This document shows, piece after piece, positions 17,970 through 29,867 of a DNA stretch of 64,000 bases. Position numbers and translations under genes: made by a program. The notes under the pieces were generated by a model. That model ran no database searches and was not told the origin of the DNA. It was given only the letters and a program-made list of their open reading frames with translations. This DNA comes from an uncultured Pseudomonadota bacterium (lineage in GTDB: Bacteria > Pseudomonadota > Alphaproteobacteria > Rs-D84). The stretch lies in contig CADCGT010000002.1 of assembly GCA_902801125.1 (NCBI GenBank), positions 289,157-353,156 on the forward strand, read 5' to 3'. The stretch's first letter is position 1, and each line of letters starts with the position of its first letter.

Positions 17970-18272
17970 TTACCAACTTGATTTCCGAACGCCCGGCAAT
18001 TTACCTTCGGATGCCTGGGTCCGAACCTGTTGACGGCAAAGGCCGAACATACGTGAATAACCACGCGCACGCCCCGTCACCGAACAACGATTGTGCAAAC
18101 GCGTCGGATTAGAATTGCGCGGCAACTTTGCCAATTTAAGCATCGCCTCTTTGCGTTCTTCCGGTGTTGCGTTCACAGACATTTTTTCTTTGATTGCGGC
18201 ACGCTTTTTTGCATACTTTGCAACCAATTTTTTACGTCTTTCTTGTTTATTTATCAACGCCAATTTAGCCAT
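17970..18272 (-). CDS. rpsN: 30S ribosomal protein S14 (zinc-free form)
   Basis: 100 aa, the long type without CxxC zinc pairs. The core is RNRCSVTGRARGYSR-like (LHNRCSVTGRARGYSRMFGLCR) and the end is LPGVRKSSW. Canonical between rplE and rpsH. Confidence 0.97.
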   Translation of the reverse strand: MAKLALINKQERRKKLVAKYAKKRAAIKEKMSVNATPEERKEAMLKLAKLPRNSNPTRLHNRCSVTGRARGYSRMFGLCRQQVRTQASEGKLPGVRKSSW

Positions 18273-18286
18273 TTTTGTCCCTTTTA

Positions 18287-18832
18287 TTATTTCAATACCA
18301 ACGGCAGGCCGATTTTGGTCAGCAATGCACGCGCTTCATCATCTGTCTTTGCGGTTGTGGCAATAACAATATCCATACCGCGAATAGAATCAATTTTGTC
18401 AATGGAAATTTCCGGGAATATCAAATGTTCTTTGATACCAAAGGCATAGTTTCCACGACCATCGAATTTAGATTTTGACAAACCACGAAAGTCTTTGACA
18501 CGCGGCAATGCAACCGTAATCAGTTTGTCCAAGAAATCATACATGCGTTTACCACGCAGTGTCACCTTGGTTCCAATCGCCTGGCCTTCACGCAGACGAT
18601 ATGTCGCGATAGATTTTTTCGCATGTGTCACAATCGGCTTTTGGGCGGCAATCGCCATCAAATCAACAACCGCCGCATCCAATTTCTTTTTATCGGCAAC
18701 GGCTTCGCCAACACCCATATTCAAAACGATTTTTGACAATTTTGGCACCGCCAACATATTTTTGTACCCGAATTCTTTGACCAATTCAGGAACAATTTCT
18801 TTTTCATAAATTTCGCGCAATCTGCTTTGCAT
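18287..18832 (-). CDS. rplE: 50S ribosomal protein L5
   Basis: 181 aa. [11 protein letters not shown] near the start and [17 protein letters not shown] near the end are L5 hallmarks. L5 binds 5S rRNA and contacts P-site tRNA. Confidence 0.97.
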   Translation of the reverse strand: MQSRLREIYEKEIVPELVKEFGYKNMLAVPKLSKIVLNMGVGEAVADKKKLDAAVVDLMAIAAQKPIVTHAKKSIATYRLREGQAIGTKVTLRGKRMYDFLDKLITVALPRVKDFRGLSKSKFDGRGNYAFGIKEHLIFPEISIDKIDSIRGMDIVIATTAKTDDEARALLTKIGLPLVLK

Positions 18833-18872
18833 TTCTTTTTCCTTTTATTTCCCGTAACAGCGGGATGTTCTC

Positions 18873-19175
18873 TTATAATTCCGTGCCAGATTTCTTGGCA
18901 ACACGAACCTTTTTGCCTTTTTCCAATTTGTATCCAACGCGTGTCGGTTTTTTGGTTTTTGGGTCAACCAACGCAACATTAGAAACATGAATCGGGGCCT
19001 CGCGATCAACGATGTGACCCGGTTGGTCTTGGGTTGGTTTCACATGCCATTTATGACGATTGACACCCGCGACAACAACCCGCGATTCTGATGGGCGCGC
19101 TTCCAGTACTGCACCTTTGACGCCTTTGTATTTTCCCGAAATAACTACGACTTCATCGCCTTTTTTAATTTTCAT
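18873..19175 (-). CDS. rplX: 50S ribosomal protein L24
   Basis: 100 aa. It starts [21 protein letters not shown], a KOW motif, and is an assembly initiator for the large subunit. It lies 15 bp after rplN. Confidence 0.97.
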   Translation of the reverse strand: MKIKKGDEVVVISGKYKGVKGAVLEARPSESRVVVAGVNRHKWHVKPTQDQPGHIVDREAPIHVSNVALVDPKTKKPTRVGYKLEKGKKVRVAKKSGTEL

Positions 19176-19190
19176 TTTACACGCCTTTTG

Positions 19191-19565
19191 TTATAATACT
19201 TCCGGTGCCAAAGACACAATTTTTTGAACGTCATATTTACGACGCACTTCACGGGCAATCGGCCCAAAGATACGCGTTCCAATCGGTTCGAAATTGTTCT
19301 TGTTTATAAGAACGACCGCATTGTCATCAAAGCGAATTATCGAACCATCCGGACGTTTGATTGGGAATTTTGTCCGAACGATAATCGCGCGTTGCACCGT
19401 TCCTTTTTGAACTTTACCACGCGGAATCGCTTCTTTGATGGCAACAACTATTTTATCACCAACGGTGGCATAGCGGCGGTGTGAACCACCCAAAACCTTG
19501 ATGCACATTGCTTTGCGTGCACCACTGTTATCTGCAACCGTCATAACTGTTTCATTTTGAATCAT
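19191..19565 (-). CDS. rplN: 50S ribosomal protein L14
   Basis: 124 aa from ATG 19565 ([18 protein letters not shown]), which is the conserved family start; an in-frame upstream ATG would add 10 foreign residues. The C-terminus [20 protein letters not shown] is canonical. Confidence 0.97.
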   Translation of the reverse strand: MIQNETVMTVADNSGARKAMCIKVLGGSHRRYATVGDKIVVAIKEAIPRGKVQKGTVQRAIIVRTKFPIKRPDGSIIRFDDNAVVLINKNNFEPIGTRIFGPIAREVRRKYDVQKIVSLAPEVL

Positions 19566-19676
19566 AACCTTATCCTCGTCCTGCGATTGGGGCAATTCCC
19601 CAACGCTTTGTTATGGGACCCGACTGAGACACCTGTCACGAAGACAAACGCCCCCTCAAAAGCCCCTGGGTTGATT
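19566..19676 (-). other. Hairpin-containing rpsQ-rplN spacer
   Basis: A 111-bp spacer inside an otherwise tight operon. It has a perfect TTGGGG/CCCCAA stem (19590-19607 region) and other G-rich arms close to the L14 start. It may control L14 translation; there is no direct evidence. Confidence 0.3.
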
Positions 19677-19946
19677 TTAGTCTACTACTTCCACATCGTT
19701 GTCTTTCGATACCCCAACCAATCCCTTGACAACCCAAGATTTGGTTTTGGAAATCGGACGATGTTCTTCAATCGCAACAATATCGCCAACTTTATATTTG
19801 TTGTCTTCATCGTGCGCCTTGTACTTTTTGTTCTGCTTAACAAATTTTCCATACAGCGGGTGACGAAAACGACGTTCGACTTCGACGACAACCGTTTTGT
19901 CATTTGCTGTACTTCTAACTGTTCCTTGCAGTATACGTCTTGGCAT
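19677..19946 (-). CDS. rpsQ: 30S ribosomal protein S17
   Basis: 89 aa. [27 protein letters not shown] shows the S17 OB-fold signature; the C-terminal [10 protein letters not shown] is typical. S17 is a primary 16S rRNA binder. Confidence 0.97.
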   Translation of the reverse strand: MPRRILQGTVRSTANDKTVVVEVERRFRHPLYGKFVKQNKKYKAHDEDNKYKVGDIVAIEEHRPISKTKSWVVKGLVGVSKDNDVEVVD

Positions 19947-20040
19947 AACCTTATTCCTTATATACTTTTTCTTGTTTACTTTGGGCCAACCTGGTATATG
20001 ATAACCAATTTTTTGGAAATCGCAACCAAAATCAGCAAAT

Positions 20041-20226
20041 TTATTCCGCCGCGTTCAGTTTTGTTTTCACGCGTGCAATTTCACGACGGGTCTTACGCAA
20101 AACATGTGTTTTCGGCAATTGGCCCGCCGCGTGTTGAAAGCGTTGATTCATTTGATTTTTTTTCAAATCAACCAATTTGCTTTGCAATTCTTCTCTTTTC
20201 AAAGATTCTGTTTTCTTTTCTGCCAT
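20041..20226 (-). CDS. rpmC: 50S ribosomal protein L29
   Basis: 61 aa. ATG 20226 follows GAAAGG at 8 nt; the in-frame GTG at 20235 overlaps that site and is less likely. [20 protein letters not shown] and [11 protein letters not shown] are the two L29 helices. Confidence 0.95.
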   Translation of the reverse strand: MAEKKTESLKREELQSKLVDLKKNQMNQRFQHAAGQLPKTHVLRKTRREIARVKTKLNAAE

Positions 20227-20243
20227 ATCTGTCACCTTTCAAA

Positions 20244-20657
20244 TTAGTTCACTTTACGTTCAACGACTTTTGTTTTGACCGGCAACTTGGCGGCCGCCAA
20301 GGCAAAAGCCTCCATGGCGACATCCGGTTTAACACCGTCCAATTCAAAGATTATACGGCCCGGTTTCACACGGCAAATCCAGTATTCAACGGCACCTTTA
20401 CCTTTACCCATACGAACCTGGGCCGGTTTTGCGGTGACCGGAACATCCGGAAATACGCGAATCCAGAGTTTCCCCATACGTCTCATACGACGCGTAATTG
20501 CACGACGTGCGGCCTCAATCTGGCGCGCAGTTATACGTTCAGGCGACATAGCCTTAAGCCCAAACGAACCGAACGCTAATTCACTGCCACCCTTGGCAAC
20601 GCCATGGATGCGGCCTTTGTGCTGTTTGCGAAATTTTGTCTTATTTGGCATTAACAT
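20244..20657 (-). CDS. rplP: 50S ribosomal protein L16
   Basis: 137 aa. It begins [16 protein letters not shown], colinear with MLQPKRTKFRK of E. coli. [24 protein letters not shown] is the L16 signature near the A-site. Confidence 0.97.
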   Translation of the reverse strand: MLMPNKTKFRKQHKGRIHGVAKGGSELAFGSFGLKAMSPERITARQIEAARRAITRRMRRMGKLWIRVFPDVPVTAKPAQVRMGKGKGAVEYWICRVKPGRIIFELDGVKPDVAMEAFALAAAKLPVKTKVVERKVN

Positions 20658-20681
20658 GATACAAACCTCAACTTTATTGAA

Positions 20682-21383
20682 TTATTTTGTTCTTTTGTCG
20701 CTTGTGCCGGCGTATTCCGTGGGACGTGCCATTTCCGACGCCAACTTTTCTTTGTTCACGACGTCACCGGTATAAATCCAAACCTTGACCCCAACAACAC
20801 CGTATGTGGTTTTGGCCTGGACCGCGGCATAGTCAATATCTGCACGCAATGTATGCAAAGGAATGCGTCCTTCACGAATTTGTTCGCTGCGCGCGATTTC
20901 CGCACCATTCAGTCGCCCACTGCACATAACCTTGACACCCTGGGCGCCGGCCTTTTGTGCATTTTGAATCGCCTTTTTCATTGCACGTTTATACGATACA
21001 CGACCTTCGATTTGTTGCGCGATACCCTGGGCAACCAACTGTGCATTCAAATCTGGACGACGAACTTCATAAATATTGACAACAACCTGGTCATTTTTAA
21101 CCAATTTTTTGATGTCATTACGCAGTGCCTCGATATCTGCACCGTTTTTACCGATAATCATACCCGGACGCGATGTATGAACCGTGACGACGACTTTTTT
21201 GGCGATACGGTCAATAACGATTTTCGCGACACCGGCCTTTTTCAGTTTCTTTTCGATAAATTTACGAATCGTATTATCTTCTGCCAAGCATTCTGCATAG
21301 TGCTTTTTATCAACAATCCAACGGGAATCTGGAACTTTGTTGATAGACAAACGCTGTGCAATTGGCGATACTTTCTGTCCCAT
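20682..21383 (-). CDS. rpsC: 30S ribosomal protein S3
   Basis: 233 aa. The N-terminus is MGQKVSPIAQRLSINK, the KH domain has RPGMIIGKNGADIE, and the C-terminal domain has the usual GVKVWIYTGD. S3 helps form the mRNA entry channel. Confidence 0.97.
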   Translation of the reverse strand: MGQKVSPIAQRLSINKVPDSRWIVDKKHYAECLAEDNTIRKFIEKKLKKAGVAKIVIDRIAKKVVVTVHTSRPGMIIGKNGADIEALRNDIKKLVKNDQVVVNIYEVRRPDLNAQLVAQGIAQQIEGRVSYKRAMKKAIQNAQKAGAQGVKVMCSGRLNGAEIARSEQIREGRIPLHTLRADIDYAAVQAKTTYGVVGVKVWIYTGDVVNKEKLASEMARPTEYAGTSDKRTK

Positions 21384-21468
21384 TTTTTTTCCTTACTGTT
21401 TGCGCGCCGTGTTCTTGAAACCATATGGTTTTATTCCGGGTCACCCCATACCACCGCACGCGGTTCTT

Positions 21469-21879
21469 TTATTTTTTTGCTTCTTTTGTTGTTTTCTTTT
21501 TTGTCGTTTCTTTTTTTGGTGCCGCACCCGATTCCAACACAATTGTCAAATTCGAGAACGGTTTCAAAATCGGACGCGCACTGCCGCGTGGTCCCGGCAT
21601 AATGCGTTTCATTGTCAATGCCTTGCCACACCAAATTTCTTTGACGAACAAAGTGTCCACCGCCAAATTTTTGTTGTGTTCTGCATTTGCAATCGCCGAC
21701 AGCAAAGTTTTCAAAACTTCACCAGAAACGCGTTTCTTAGAAAACTTTAATACATCAACCGCACGGTCAACCGGCAATCCGCGAATCATATCACAGACCA
21801 GGTTTAATTTCTGGTGGCTTATGCGTATCATTTTGTTGAACGCACGGACTTGATTATCTTTAATTCCATATCTTGTCAT
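21469..21879 (-). CDS. rplV: 50S ribosomal protein L22
   Basis: 136 aa. The exit-tunnel hairpin region MPGPRGSARPILKPFSNLTIVLE is preserved. A short Lys/Thr-rich C-terminal tail (KKETTKKKTTKEAKK) extends the usual 110-aa body, similar in style to the L17 tail. Confidence 0.97.
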   Translation of the reverse strand: MTRYGIKDNQVRAFNKMIRISHQKLNLVCDMIRGLPVDRAVDVLKFSKKRVSGEVLKTLLSAIANAEHNKNLAVDTLFVKEIWCGKALTMKRIMPGPRGSARPILKPFSNLTIVLESGAAPKKETTKKKTTKEAKK

Positions 21880-21895
21880 AATCTACACCTTTTGG

Positions 21896-22177
21896 TTATT
21901 TACCTGCCGCCGCTTTCTTATTCGCCGCATGGCCTTTGAAAGTACGTGTTGGTGCAAATTCACCCAGTTTATGTCCAACCATATCTTCCACGATTGACAC
22001 CGGGATAAATTTATTACCATTGTGAACTTCGAACGTCAAACCAACCATTGGCGGAACAATAGTGCTGCCCCTGGACCAAGTTTTAATTGGCTTATGATCA
22101 TTTTTTTCGTTTGCCACCGCCACCTTTTTCAAGATAGAAGGATGAACATATGGACCTTTCCAAACTGAACGAGACAT
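21896..22177 (-). CDS. rpsS: 30S ribosomal protein S19
   Basis: 93 aa. [10 protein letters not shown] at the N-terminus and [31 protein letters not shown] C-terminus. It forms part of the head near the A-site with S13. Confidence 0.97.
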   Translation of the reverse strand: MSRSVWKGPYVHPSILKKVAVANEKNDHKPIKTWSRGSTIVPPMVGLTFEVHNGNKFIPVSIVEDMVGHKLGEFAPTRTFKGHAANKKAAAGK

Positions 22178-22196
22178 TTATAACTCCTAACCTATT

Positions 22197-23030
22197 TTAT
22201 TTTTTCTTTGCCAAATGTCTGCTACGAATAATCATCTTGGCTGTACGTTTATTTCTGCGGGTACGATATCCCTTGGCCGGAATACCTGTGCGTGACACCG
22301 GTTCATGTCCCTTGGAATGACCGTTACCACCACCCATCGGGTGATCGACCGGGTTCTGGGCCATACCACGTACGGATGGACGAACGCCCAACCAACGCGC
22401 ACGACCGGCCTTGCCCAAATTGACATTGCGTTGGTCTTGGTTAGAAACCGCGCCAACCGTCGCAAAGCAATCAGAATGAACCTTGCGCAATTCGCCACTG
22501 TTCATTTTAATCTGGGCATAAACACCGTCTTTACCCATCAATTGTGCATAACAACCCGCACTGCGTGCCAATTGGCCGCCGGCGCCTGGTTTCAACTCTA
22601 CATTATGAACAATTGTACCAATCGGCATATTCTTTAATGGCATCGCGTTACCCGGTTTAATATCTTGGCGCGCGCCCGAGATAACAATATCCCCGGCCTT
22701 TAAATCACGCGGTGCCAAAATATAAGAACGCATACCGTCTTTGTATTCAATCAACGCGATAAATGCGGTCCGGTTCGGGTCGTATTCCAAACGAACAACC
22801 GTTGCCGGCATATCAAACTTTTTGCGTTTGAAATCAATCAAACGATATTTGCGTTTATGTCCACCACCTTGGTGTGGGACGGTCACATGACCGAAATTAT
22901 TACGACCACCCTTGGATTTTAAACCAACCGTCAACGCCTTTTCTGGCGCGCCACGGTGCAATTCTGTGTGATCAATCAAAACCAAACCACGCGTTCCGGC
23001 GGTAACAGGTTTATAATTTTTCAATGCCAT
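22197..23030 (-). CDS. rplB: 50S ribosomal protein L2
   Basis: 277 aa. [21 protein letters not shown] early and [22 protein letters not shown] late; the His in [10 protein letters not shown] is the conserved peptidyl-transferase-proximal residue. Confidence 0.98.
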   Translation of the reverse strand: MALKNYKPVTAGTRGLVLIDHTELHRGAPEKALTVGLKSKGGRNNFGHVTVPHQGGGHKRKYRLIDFKRKKFDMPATVVRLEYDPNRTAFIALIEYKDGMRSYILAPRDLKAGDIVISGARQDIKPGNAMPLKNMPIGTIVHNVELKPGAGGQLARSAGCYAQLMGKDGVYAQIKMNSGELRKVHSDCFATVGAVSNQDQRNVNLGKAGRARWLGVRPSVRGMAQNPVDHPMGGGNGHSKGHEPVSRTGIPAKGYRTRRNKRTAKMIIRSRHLAKKK

Positions 23031-23101
23031 TTCTTCTATCCTTTTTTCGCCCCGACACTAACGTCCATAAATTTTGGATTCTCTGCCGCGGGCCGTTGTT
23101 A

Positions 23102-23434
23102 TTATATATTTGTCGCCAAATCCAATTTTGCATCCGCCGGCAAAGAAACATAGGCTTTTTTAACTGTGCGCTGTGTTCCGGTGCCACGACCGCGGAATTG
23201 TTTGACTTTACCTTTGACAACAACAATGTTGACCTTGGTCGGTTTCACATTATATATTGCCTGAACTGCGCGTGCAACATCTTCTTTGGTCGCCCGCGCA
23301 TCAACTTCGAACGCAACCGAATTTGCCTCTGATAACTTTACCGCCTTTTCTGAAACGATTGGACGGCGCAGCACATCATAAACCCCGGCTGTTACAACTG
23401 GTTTTTTGTCCGAACTAACTTTTTTTTCTGCCAT
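23102..23434 (-). CDS. rplW: 50S ribosomal protein L23
   Basis: 110 aa. RRPIVSEKAVKL and VKPTKVNIVVVKGKVKQFRGRGTG match L23, the docking site at the tunnel exit for trigger factor and SRP. Confidence 0.96.
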   Translation of the reverse strand: MAEKKVSSDKKPVVTAGVYDVLRRPIVSEKAVKLSEANSVAFEVDARATKEDVARAVQAIYNVKPTKVNIVVVKGKVKQFRGRGTGTQRTVKKAYVSLPADAKLDLATNI

Positions 23435-23465
23435 ATCTGTAACCTTTTGTTTTAACCGACTGACA

Positions 23466-24089
23466 TTACGCCGCCAGACGTGCTTCTATTGCCTTGACCG
23501 CATCCGCCGTCAAAACCAATTTTTCGTGTTTCAAGATATCCAACACATTCAAACCGATTGTCGGCAAAACATCGACATTCACGATATTCGCCGCAGATTT
23601 CTTGAAATTTTCATCCAATGTATCGCCGCCAACAAACAACGCAGACGCAATATTCAATTTTTTCAATTGCTTTGCGAATGCACCTGTCTTTGCCGCAGAC
23701 AATTTTTCAGAATCGACCACAATCAAACTGTCTTCTTTCAATTTGGACGACAATGCCATTTTAAGGCCCAGTGCACGAATCTTCTTTGGCAAATCAATGC
23801 TGTGGTCACGAACAACCGGTCCATGAACGACACCACCGCCACGCATATGAACATTATAACGTTCACCTTGACGTGCGTTACCGGTTTTCTTTTGTTTGAA
23901 TGCCTTTTTGCCACTGCCTGCGACATCAGATACAGTTTTCACCGCATGTGTACCGGCGCGTGATTTTGCACGTTGCCATGTCACAACACGATGCAGAATA
24001 TCCGCACGGGCATCCAAACCAAAAATAGAATCTTGCAAATCAATCTTGCCGACCGCTTTGCCATCAAAATTTATAACATTTACTTGCAT
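23466..24089 (-). CDS. rplD: 50S ribosomal protein L4
   Basis: 207 aa. The tunnel loop (GSGKKAFKQKKTGNARQGE) is the L4 hallmark. In enterobacteria L4 autoregulates the S10 operon; no matching leader was identified here. Confidence 0.97.
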   Translation of the reverse strand: MQVNVINFDGKAVGKIDLQDSIFGLDARADILHRVVTWQRAKSRAGTHAVKTVSDVAGSGKKAFKQKKTGNARQGERYNVHMRGGGVVHGPVVRDHSIDLPKKIRALGLKMALSSKLKEDSLIVVDSEKLSAAKTGAFAKQLKKLNIASALFVGGDTLDENFKKSAANIVNVDVLPTIGLNVLDILKHEKLVLTADAVKAIEARLAA

Positions 24090-24116
24090 AGTGTTTCACC
24101 TTAAATTTTTCAAAAC

Positions 24117-24824
24117 CTATTCTGCAACAGATTCAGATTTGGTTTCTGTTGATTCTTTGGTTGCCGTCGGAACGGGCAAATCTTGGTGTTCTTTCTTAAT
24201 CGCGTCTGTAATAAGAACAAATGTTCCATTACATCCCGGAACCGCGCCTTCTACAAAGACCAGGTTTTCCGCCGCGTCCACGCCGAACACTTTCAAGTTT
24301 TGAACCGTTACGGTTTCATTACCCATTTGACCGGACATCTTTTTACCTTTTAAAACACGACCCGGCCATTCACGCATACCCGTACCACCCAATGAACGAT
24401 GCGCTTTTAACACGCCATGGGTTGCTTCTTTACCACCAAAGTTGTGACGTTTCATCGCACCCTGGAATCCTTTACCCTTGCTTGTCGCTTGAACATCAAC
24501 AAATTGTCCGGCCACGAAATGAGACGCCGAAAGCGATGTCCCAACCGGAATAACACAGTCATCAGACACGCGAAATTCCACAATTTTACGATATGGCTTT
24601 ACGCCTGCCTTTTCTGCCGCAATGGCCTGGGGTTTTGCAACATGTTTCGCCTTGGCCTCACGAATACCAAGGACATTTGCCACATAACCATTTTTATCCA
24701 TCGTCCGATTTCCGATAACAGCGCAATCACCGACGGACAAAACCGTCACCGCATGCGCCACACCCGCATCGTCATACAGACGTGTCATTCCCATTTTTGT
24801 TGTAATCAATCCGCTACGTTTCAT
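24117..24824 (-). CDS. rplC: 50S ribosomal protein L3
   Basis: 235 aa. Starts MKRSGLITTKMGMTRLY and contains GKGFQGAMKRHNFGG and HRSLGGTGMREWPGRVLKGKKM. It has a C-terminal acidic Ser/Thr/Glu tail of about 25 residues beyond the usual end. Confidence 0.97.
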   Translation of the reverse strand: MKRSGLITTKMGMTRLYDDAGVAHAVTVLSVGDCAVIGNRTMDKNGYVANVLGIREAKAKHVAKPQAIAAEKAGVKPYRKIVEFRVSDDCVIPVGTSLSASHFVAGQFVDVQATSKGKGFQGAMKRHNFGGKEATHGVLKAHRSLGGTGMREWPGRVLKGKKMSGQMGNETVTVQNLKVFGVDAAENLVFVEGAVPGCNGTFVLITDAIKKEHQDLPVPTATKESTETKSESVAE

Positions 24825-24890
24825 TTCTTTTTGCCTTTTTTTATGTCAGAGGTTAGAATATCGCCCGATAAACTAACGCTAACAATTATT

Positions 24891-25202
24891 TTACAATTTA
24901 ATCTTTACATCAACACCCGATGCCAAATCCAACTTCATCAGTGCATCAACTGTCTGAGGGGTTGGGTTTACAATATCTACGACCGCTTTATGGTTGCGGA
25001 TTTCAAATTGCTCACGCGATTTTTTATCGACGTGCGGCGAACGGTTGACTGTAAATTTCTGAATCAATGTCGGCAAGCGAACAGGCCCAACGACATCTGC
25101 GCCGGTGCGCTTTGCAGTTTTGACAATCTCCTCTACTGATTCCACCAAAATTCTGTGGTCAAAGGCCGTCAATTTGATGCGAATTTTTGATGCTGGTACC
25201 AT
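24891..25202 (-). CDS. rpsJ: 30S ribosomal protein S10 / NusE
   Basis: 103 aa. [21 protein letters not shown] and [30 protein letters not shown] are S10 signatures. It also acts as NusE in antitermination. First gene of the S10 block, 84 bp after tuf. Confidence 0.97.
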   Translation of the reverse strand: MVPASKIRIKLTAFDHRILVESVEEIVKTAKRTGADVVGPVRLPTLIQKFTVNRSPHVDKKSREQFEIRNHKAVVDIVNPTPQTVDALMKLDLASGVDVKIKL

Positions 25203-25286
25203 TTTGCTTGTTTCCCTTATTTGTCATTTGTATCACACTTGTTGGCCGCCCAACGGTTTCCCGCGGGCGACCAACAAACGTGTTTG

Positions 25287-26474
25287 TTATTTGATAATTT
25301 TCGATACGACACCTGCGCCGACTGTGCGTCCGCCTTCACGGATAGCAAAGCGACGGCCTTCGTCCATAGCAATAGGTGCAATCAATGCAACCGTGATACG
25401 AACGTTATCGCCCGGCAAGACCATTTCTTTATCCGCCGGCAAAGTGATAGTACCTGTTACGTCGGTCGTGCTAAAGAAGAACTGAGGACGATAGTTGCTA
25501 AAGAACGCTGTATGACGTCCACCTTCTTCTTTGGTCAAAATATAGACTTCTGCTTCGAAATCTGTGTGCGGGGTAATAGAACCCGGTTTGCAGATAATTT
25601 GACCACGTTCAACTTCTTCTTTCTTGGTTCCACGCAACAACAAACCAACGTTATCACCGGCTTCACCTTGATCCAACAATTTGCGGAACATTTCAACACC
25701 GGTAACTGTTGTTTTCTGTGTCGGACGCAAACCAACGATTTCGCATTCGTCACCGACTTTGATAACACCGGCTTCGACACGACCCGTCACAACGGTTCCA
25801 CGACCAGTGATGCTGAACACGTCTTCGATTGGCATCAAGAACGGTTTATCAATCGGACGTTCCGGCATCGGGATGTATTCATCGCACGCCTTTAACAACG
25901 CATCGATAGATTCTTTACCAAAACCATCGTTCTTTTCTTCCAATGCGGAAATCGCAGAACCACGAATAATTGGCACATTTTCACCATCAAAGTCATTTGC
26001 AGACAACAATTCGCGAATTTCCATTTCAACCAATTCCAACAATTCTGGGTCATTCGCCAAATCACATTTGTTCAAATAAACAACGATTTTTGGAATACCA
26101 ACCTGACGTGCCAACAAGATGTGTTCGCGTGTCTGGGGCATCGGACCATCGGTTGCCGCAACCACCAAAATCGCACCGTCCATCTGGGCCGCACCGGTAA
26201 TCATGTTTTTAACATAGTCCGCGTGTCCCGGGCAGTCAACGTGCGCATAGTGACGATTCGCAGTTTCATATTCAACGTGCGCGGTATTAATTGTTATACC
26301 ACGTGCCTTTTCTTCTGGTGCATTATCGATTTGGTCAACACCTTTCTGGGCGTCGGCACCAACACCATAGTAATGAACGATTGCGGCGGTCAATGTCGTT
26401 TTACCGTGGTCAACGTGACCAATTGTACCGATATTGACATGCGGCTTGGTTCTTACATACTTTTCTTTTGCCAT
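25287..26474 (-). CDS. tuf: Elongation factor Tu
   Basis: 395 aa GTPase delivering aminoacyl-tRNA. G1 is GHVDHGKTT (residues 19-27), G3 DCPGHADY, G4 NKCD, followed by domains 2 and 3 ending at GVVSKIIK. Only this copy is in the window. Confidence 0.99.
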   Translation of the reverse strand: MAKEKYVRTKPHVNIGTIGHVDHGKTTLTAAIVHYYGVGADAQKGVDQIDNAPEEKARGITINTAHVEYETANRHYAHVDCPGHADYVKNMITGAAQMDGAILVVAATDGPMPQTREHILLARQVGIPKIVVYLNKCDLANDPELLELVEMEIRELLSANDFDGENVPIIRGSAISALEEKNDGFGKESIDALLKACDEYIPMPERPIDKPFLMPIEDVFSITGRGTVVTGRVEAGVIKVGDECEIVGLRPTQKTTVTGVEMFRKLLDQGEAGDNVGLLLRGTKKEEVERGQIICKPGSITPHTDFEAEVYILTKEEGGRHTAFFSNYRPQFFFSTTDVTGTITLPADKEMVLPGDNVRITVALIAPIAMDEGRRFAIREGGRTVGAGVVSKIIK

Positions 26475-26569
26475 GGTTTTCTCCTTGGGCTCTGGTTTGT
26501 TAATTTAACGTTTTTGTCTGATTCCTGAAATTGGATATTACACCCAAAATCAGAAATCGCAATCTTTTT

Positions 26570-28651
26570 TTATTTTGTCAGCTTTTTGATAACCTCATCT
26601 GCGACATTTTGCGGAACTTCATCATAGTGCGACAATTCCATATACGGATTTGCACGACCCTGGGACAAAGAACGCAGTGTTTTGACATATCCGAACAAAT
26701 TGGCCAACGGGACATACGCCGAAATCACCTGGTTACCAAACTGGGTTTCGATACCGTTGATTTGTCCACGACGACTGTTCAAATCGCCGATAATGTCACC
26801 GACATATTCTTCCGGTGTGGTCACCGAAAGTTTCATAATCGGTTCCAACAATTTTGGCGACGCCTTTTTCATCGCTTCGCGGAAACAGGCGCGCGCCGCA
26901 ATTTCAAAGCACAACACATTAGAATCGACTTCATGATATTTACCATCAACCAATGTTGCCTTGAAATCCACAGTTGGATAGCCAATCAGAACACCCGTCT
27001 GTTGTGCTATCTTTAAACCTTTTTCTACACCCGGGATGTATTCTTTTGGAATCGCACCACCGACAATCTTGTTTTCAAATTCATAACCCTTGCCCGGTTC
27101 CAACGGTTCAAATTCAATTTTAACCTGGGCATACTGACCCGAACCACCAGATTGTTTTTTATGTGTATATTCTTCGGTGACCGGTTTGCGGAATGTTTCA
27201 CGATACGCAATACGCGGTTCGCCAACATTCACATCAACCTTGAATTCGCGCAGCAAACGATCGACCAAAATTTCCAAATGCAATTCACCGACACCCGCCA
27301 AAATGGTCTGGCCCGATTCTTCGTCAACCGACACACGGAAAGACGGATCTTCTTTGGCCAACGCCTGCAGGCCCAAAGACATCTTTTCAATGTCCGCCTT
27401 GGTTTTTGGCTCAACCGCAATAGAAATAACCGGTTCTGGGACATGGATGTTTTCCAAAATAATTGGATTATTTTCATCGCACAGCGTGTCGCCTGTAATC
27501 GTTTCTTTCATACCAACCAATGTAATAATATCACCGGCCGAGGCTTCTTTAATTTCTTCACGTTGATTAGAATGCATCAACAACATACGACCAACGCGTT
27601 CGCGTTTATCGCGATTCGAATTATAGATATATGAACCCGATGTCAATTTACCCGAATAAATACGAATAAACATCAAATTTCCAACGAACGGGTCATTTGC
27701 AACCTTGAACGCCAGCGCGCTAAACGGTTCTTTTGGATCCGGGTGACGTTCGATAACGGTTTCCTTGTCCATCTTGGTCCCTTTAATCGCCGGAACATCC
27801 AACGGTGATGGCAAGTAATCAACAATCGCATCCAACAACGGTTGAACACCCTTATTTTTAAATGCGGTACCACATAAAACCGGAACAAAGTTTTGTGCAA
27901 TTACGCCCTTGCGCAACAATTTCTTGACTGTGTCGTGGTCTGGGATTTTGCCTTCCATGTATTCTTCCATAATTGCATCATCCAGTGTCACAACTTCTTC
28001 AATCAATTTATTGTGCAATTCTTCGGCTTTTGCTTTCAATTCTTCGGGAATTTCGATTGTAATCGGATGGGAACCCGTTTCATCTTCCCAAATCAAGCCC
28101 TTCATTTCCAAAACATCGACAACGCCCTTAAAGTCCGCTTCGGCCCCAATTGGGAAATTCAAAACAACCGGATTTGCGCCCAAGCGTTCACGAATCATAT
28201 CAACACAACGGAAGAAATTTCCACCAACACGGTCCATTTTATTGATAAAGCAAATACGCGGAACATTGTATCTATCGGCCTGGCGCCAGACAGTTTCGGT
28301 TTGCGGTTGAACACCGGACACCGATTCGAAAACCGCGACCGCACCGTCCAAAACACGCAAAGAACGTTCCACTTCCATTGTAAAGTCCACGTGTCCCGGG
28401 GTATCAATCAAATTGATACGATGGTCACGCCAAAAGCATGTCGTTGCCGCAGATGTGATTGTAATACCACGTTCTTGTTCTTGTTCCATCCAGTCCATAG
28501 TGGCGGCACCATCGTGCACTTCACCAATTTTGTATGTTTTACCGGTATAGAACAAAATACGTTCAGATGTTGTCGTTTTACCGGCATCAATGTGCGCCAT
28601 AATGCCGATGTTACGGTACATGTGTAAAGGTGCGGTTTTTCCAACAGACAT
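26570..28651 (-). CDS. fusA: Elongation factor G
   Basis: 693 aa translocase GTPase. G1 is AHIDAGKTT (residues 18-26), switch [12 protein letters not shown]4 NKMD, then domains II-V with the C-terminal [18 protein letters not shown]. Canonical place after rpsG. Confidence 0.99.
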   Translation of the reverse strand: MSVGKTAPLHMYRNIGIMAHIDAGKTTTSERILFYTGKTYKIGEVHDGAATMDWMEQEQERGITITSAATTCFWRDHRINLIDTPGHVDFTMEVERSLRVLDGAVAVFESVSGVQPQTETVWRQADRYNVPRICFINKMDRVGGNFFRCVDMIRERLGANPVVLNFPIGAEADFKGVVDVLEMKGLIWEDETGSHPITIEIPEELKAKAEELHNKLIEEVVTLDDAIMEEYMEGKIPDHDTVKKLLRKGVIAQNFVPVLCGTAFKNKGVQPLLDAIVDYLPSPLDVPAIKGTKMDKETVIERHPDPKEPFSALAFKVANDPFVGNLMFIRIYSGKLTSGSYIYNSNRDKRERVGRMLLMHSNQREEIKEASAGDIITLVGMKETITGDTLCDENNPIILENIHVPEPVISIAVEPKTKADIEKMSLGLQALAKEDPSFRVSVDEESGQTILAGVGELHLEILVDRLLREFKVDVNVGEPRIAYRETFRKPVTEEYTHKKQSGGSGQYAQVKIEFEPLEPGKGYEFENKIVGGAIPKEYIPGVEKGLKIAQQTGVLIGYPTVDFKATLVDGKYHEVDSNVLCFEIAARACFREAMKKASPKLLEPIMKLSVTTPEEYVGDIIGDLNSRRGQINGIETQFGNQVISAYVPLANLFGYVKTLRSLSQGRANPYMELSHYDEVPQNVADEVIKKLTK

Positions 28652-28678
28652 TTTTCTTTTCCTTTATCTTTCTTTATA

Positions 28679-29155
<477 letters not shown>

Positions 29156-29223
29156 TTATACCTTTTTGTTTCTTCACCCGGATGTCCGGATTACTCACAT
29201 GGGACACGCCCACATGTTCTTAA

Positions 29224-29595
29224 TTATTTTGCTTTCTTTGCACCATACAAAGAACGACCTTGTTTTCTGCTTTCTACGCCCTTGGTATCCAACACACCAC
29301 GAATGATGTGATATTTAACACCGGGCAAGTCCTTTACACGGCCGCCACGAATCATGACTACGCTATGTTCTTGCAGGTTATGACCTTCACCCGGAATATA
29401 CGCGGTCACTTCGCGACCATTGGCCAATTTAACACGGGCAACCTTACGTTGCGCAGAGTTAGGTTTTTTAGGTGTGGTTGTGTACACACGCGTGCAAACA
29501 CCACGCTTTTGCGGATTTTCCATCATATCAGGCGCCGTAGATTTCACGACGACTTTCTTACGTGGTTTCCGAATCAGTTGGTTCACTGTTGGCAT
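29224..29595 (-). CDS. rpsL: 30S ribosomal protein S12
   Basis: 123 aa. [17 protein letters not shown] carries the Lys residue at which streptomycin resistance mutations fall, and it is the sensitive type here; [10 protein letters not shown] holds the second such Lys. First gene of the str operon, behind a strong promoter. Confidence 0.98.
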   Translation of the reverse strand: MPTVNQLIRKPRKKVVVKSTAPDMMENPQKRGVCTRVYTTTPKKPNSAQRKVARVKLANGREVTAYIPGEGHNLQEHSVVMIRGGRVKDLPGVKYHIIRGVLDTKGVESRKQGRSLYGAKKAK

Positions 29596-29745
29596 TCAAA
29601 ATCTCTTTGTTTTTTCCTTATGTCCTTTTTCTACACAAAGCACCGTATCAGACTTATTTTAACGGCGACCCGCAATTATAAATCTGCCAGATTTACGGCG
29701 TTTTTTGTGCTTTTCACTTTCCTTGATTACACGGAAAGCGCCCTT

Positions 29746-29774
29746 ACTATAACCCCGACACCGCCAATTGTCAA
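29746..29774 (-). promoter_or_regulatory. str/S10 operon promoter
   Basis: On the minus strand a perfect TTGACA -35 (29769-29774), a 17-bp spacer and TATAGT -10 (29746-29751) predict a start near 29739. The leader before rpsL is about 145 nt. Confidence 0.8.
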
Positions 29775-29825
29775 GGAATTTTCGCAAAAAATTTGATAAA
29801 AATCGCAGAAATTTAACATAAAGAA

Positions 29826-29853
29826 ACACCACCCAAACGGGTGGCGTTTTTAT
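29826..29853 (-). terminator. Terminator of the first outer-membrane gene
   Basis: CGCCACCC-GTTT-GGGTGGTG hairpin followed by TTTCTTT on the minus strand. T-rich on the plus strand too. Confidence 0.7.
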
Positions 29854-29867
29854 TTTGATTGTCAATT

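Noticed and set aside
19557..20579. Plus-strand open frame of 340 codons across rplN, rpsQ, rpmC and rplP
   Set aside because: Antisense to four ribosomal protein genes; residue composition is unnatural and there is no start signal.
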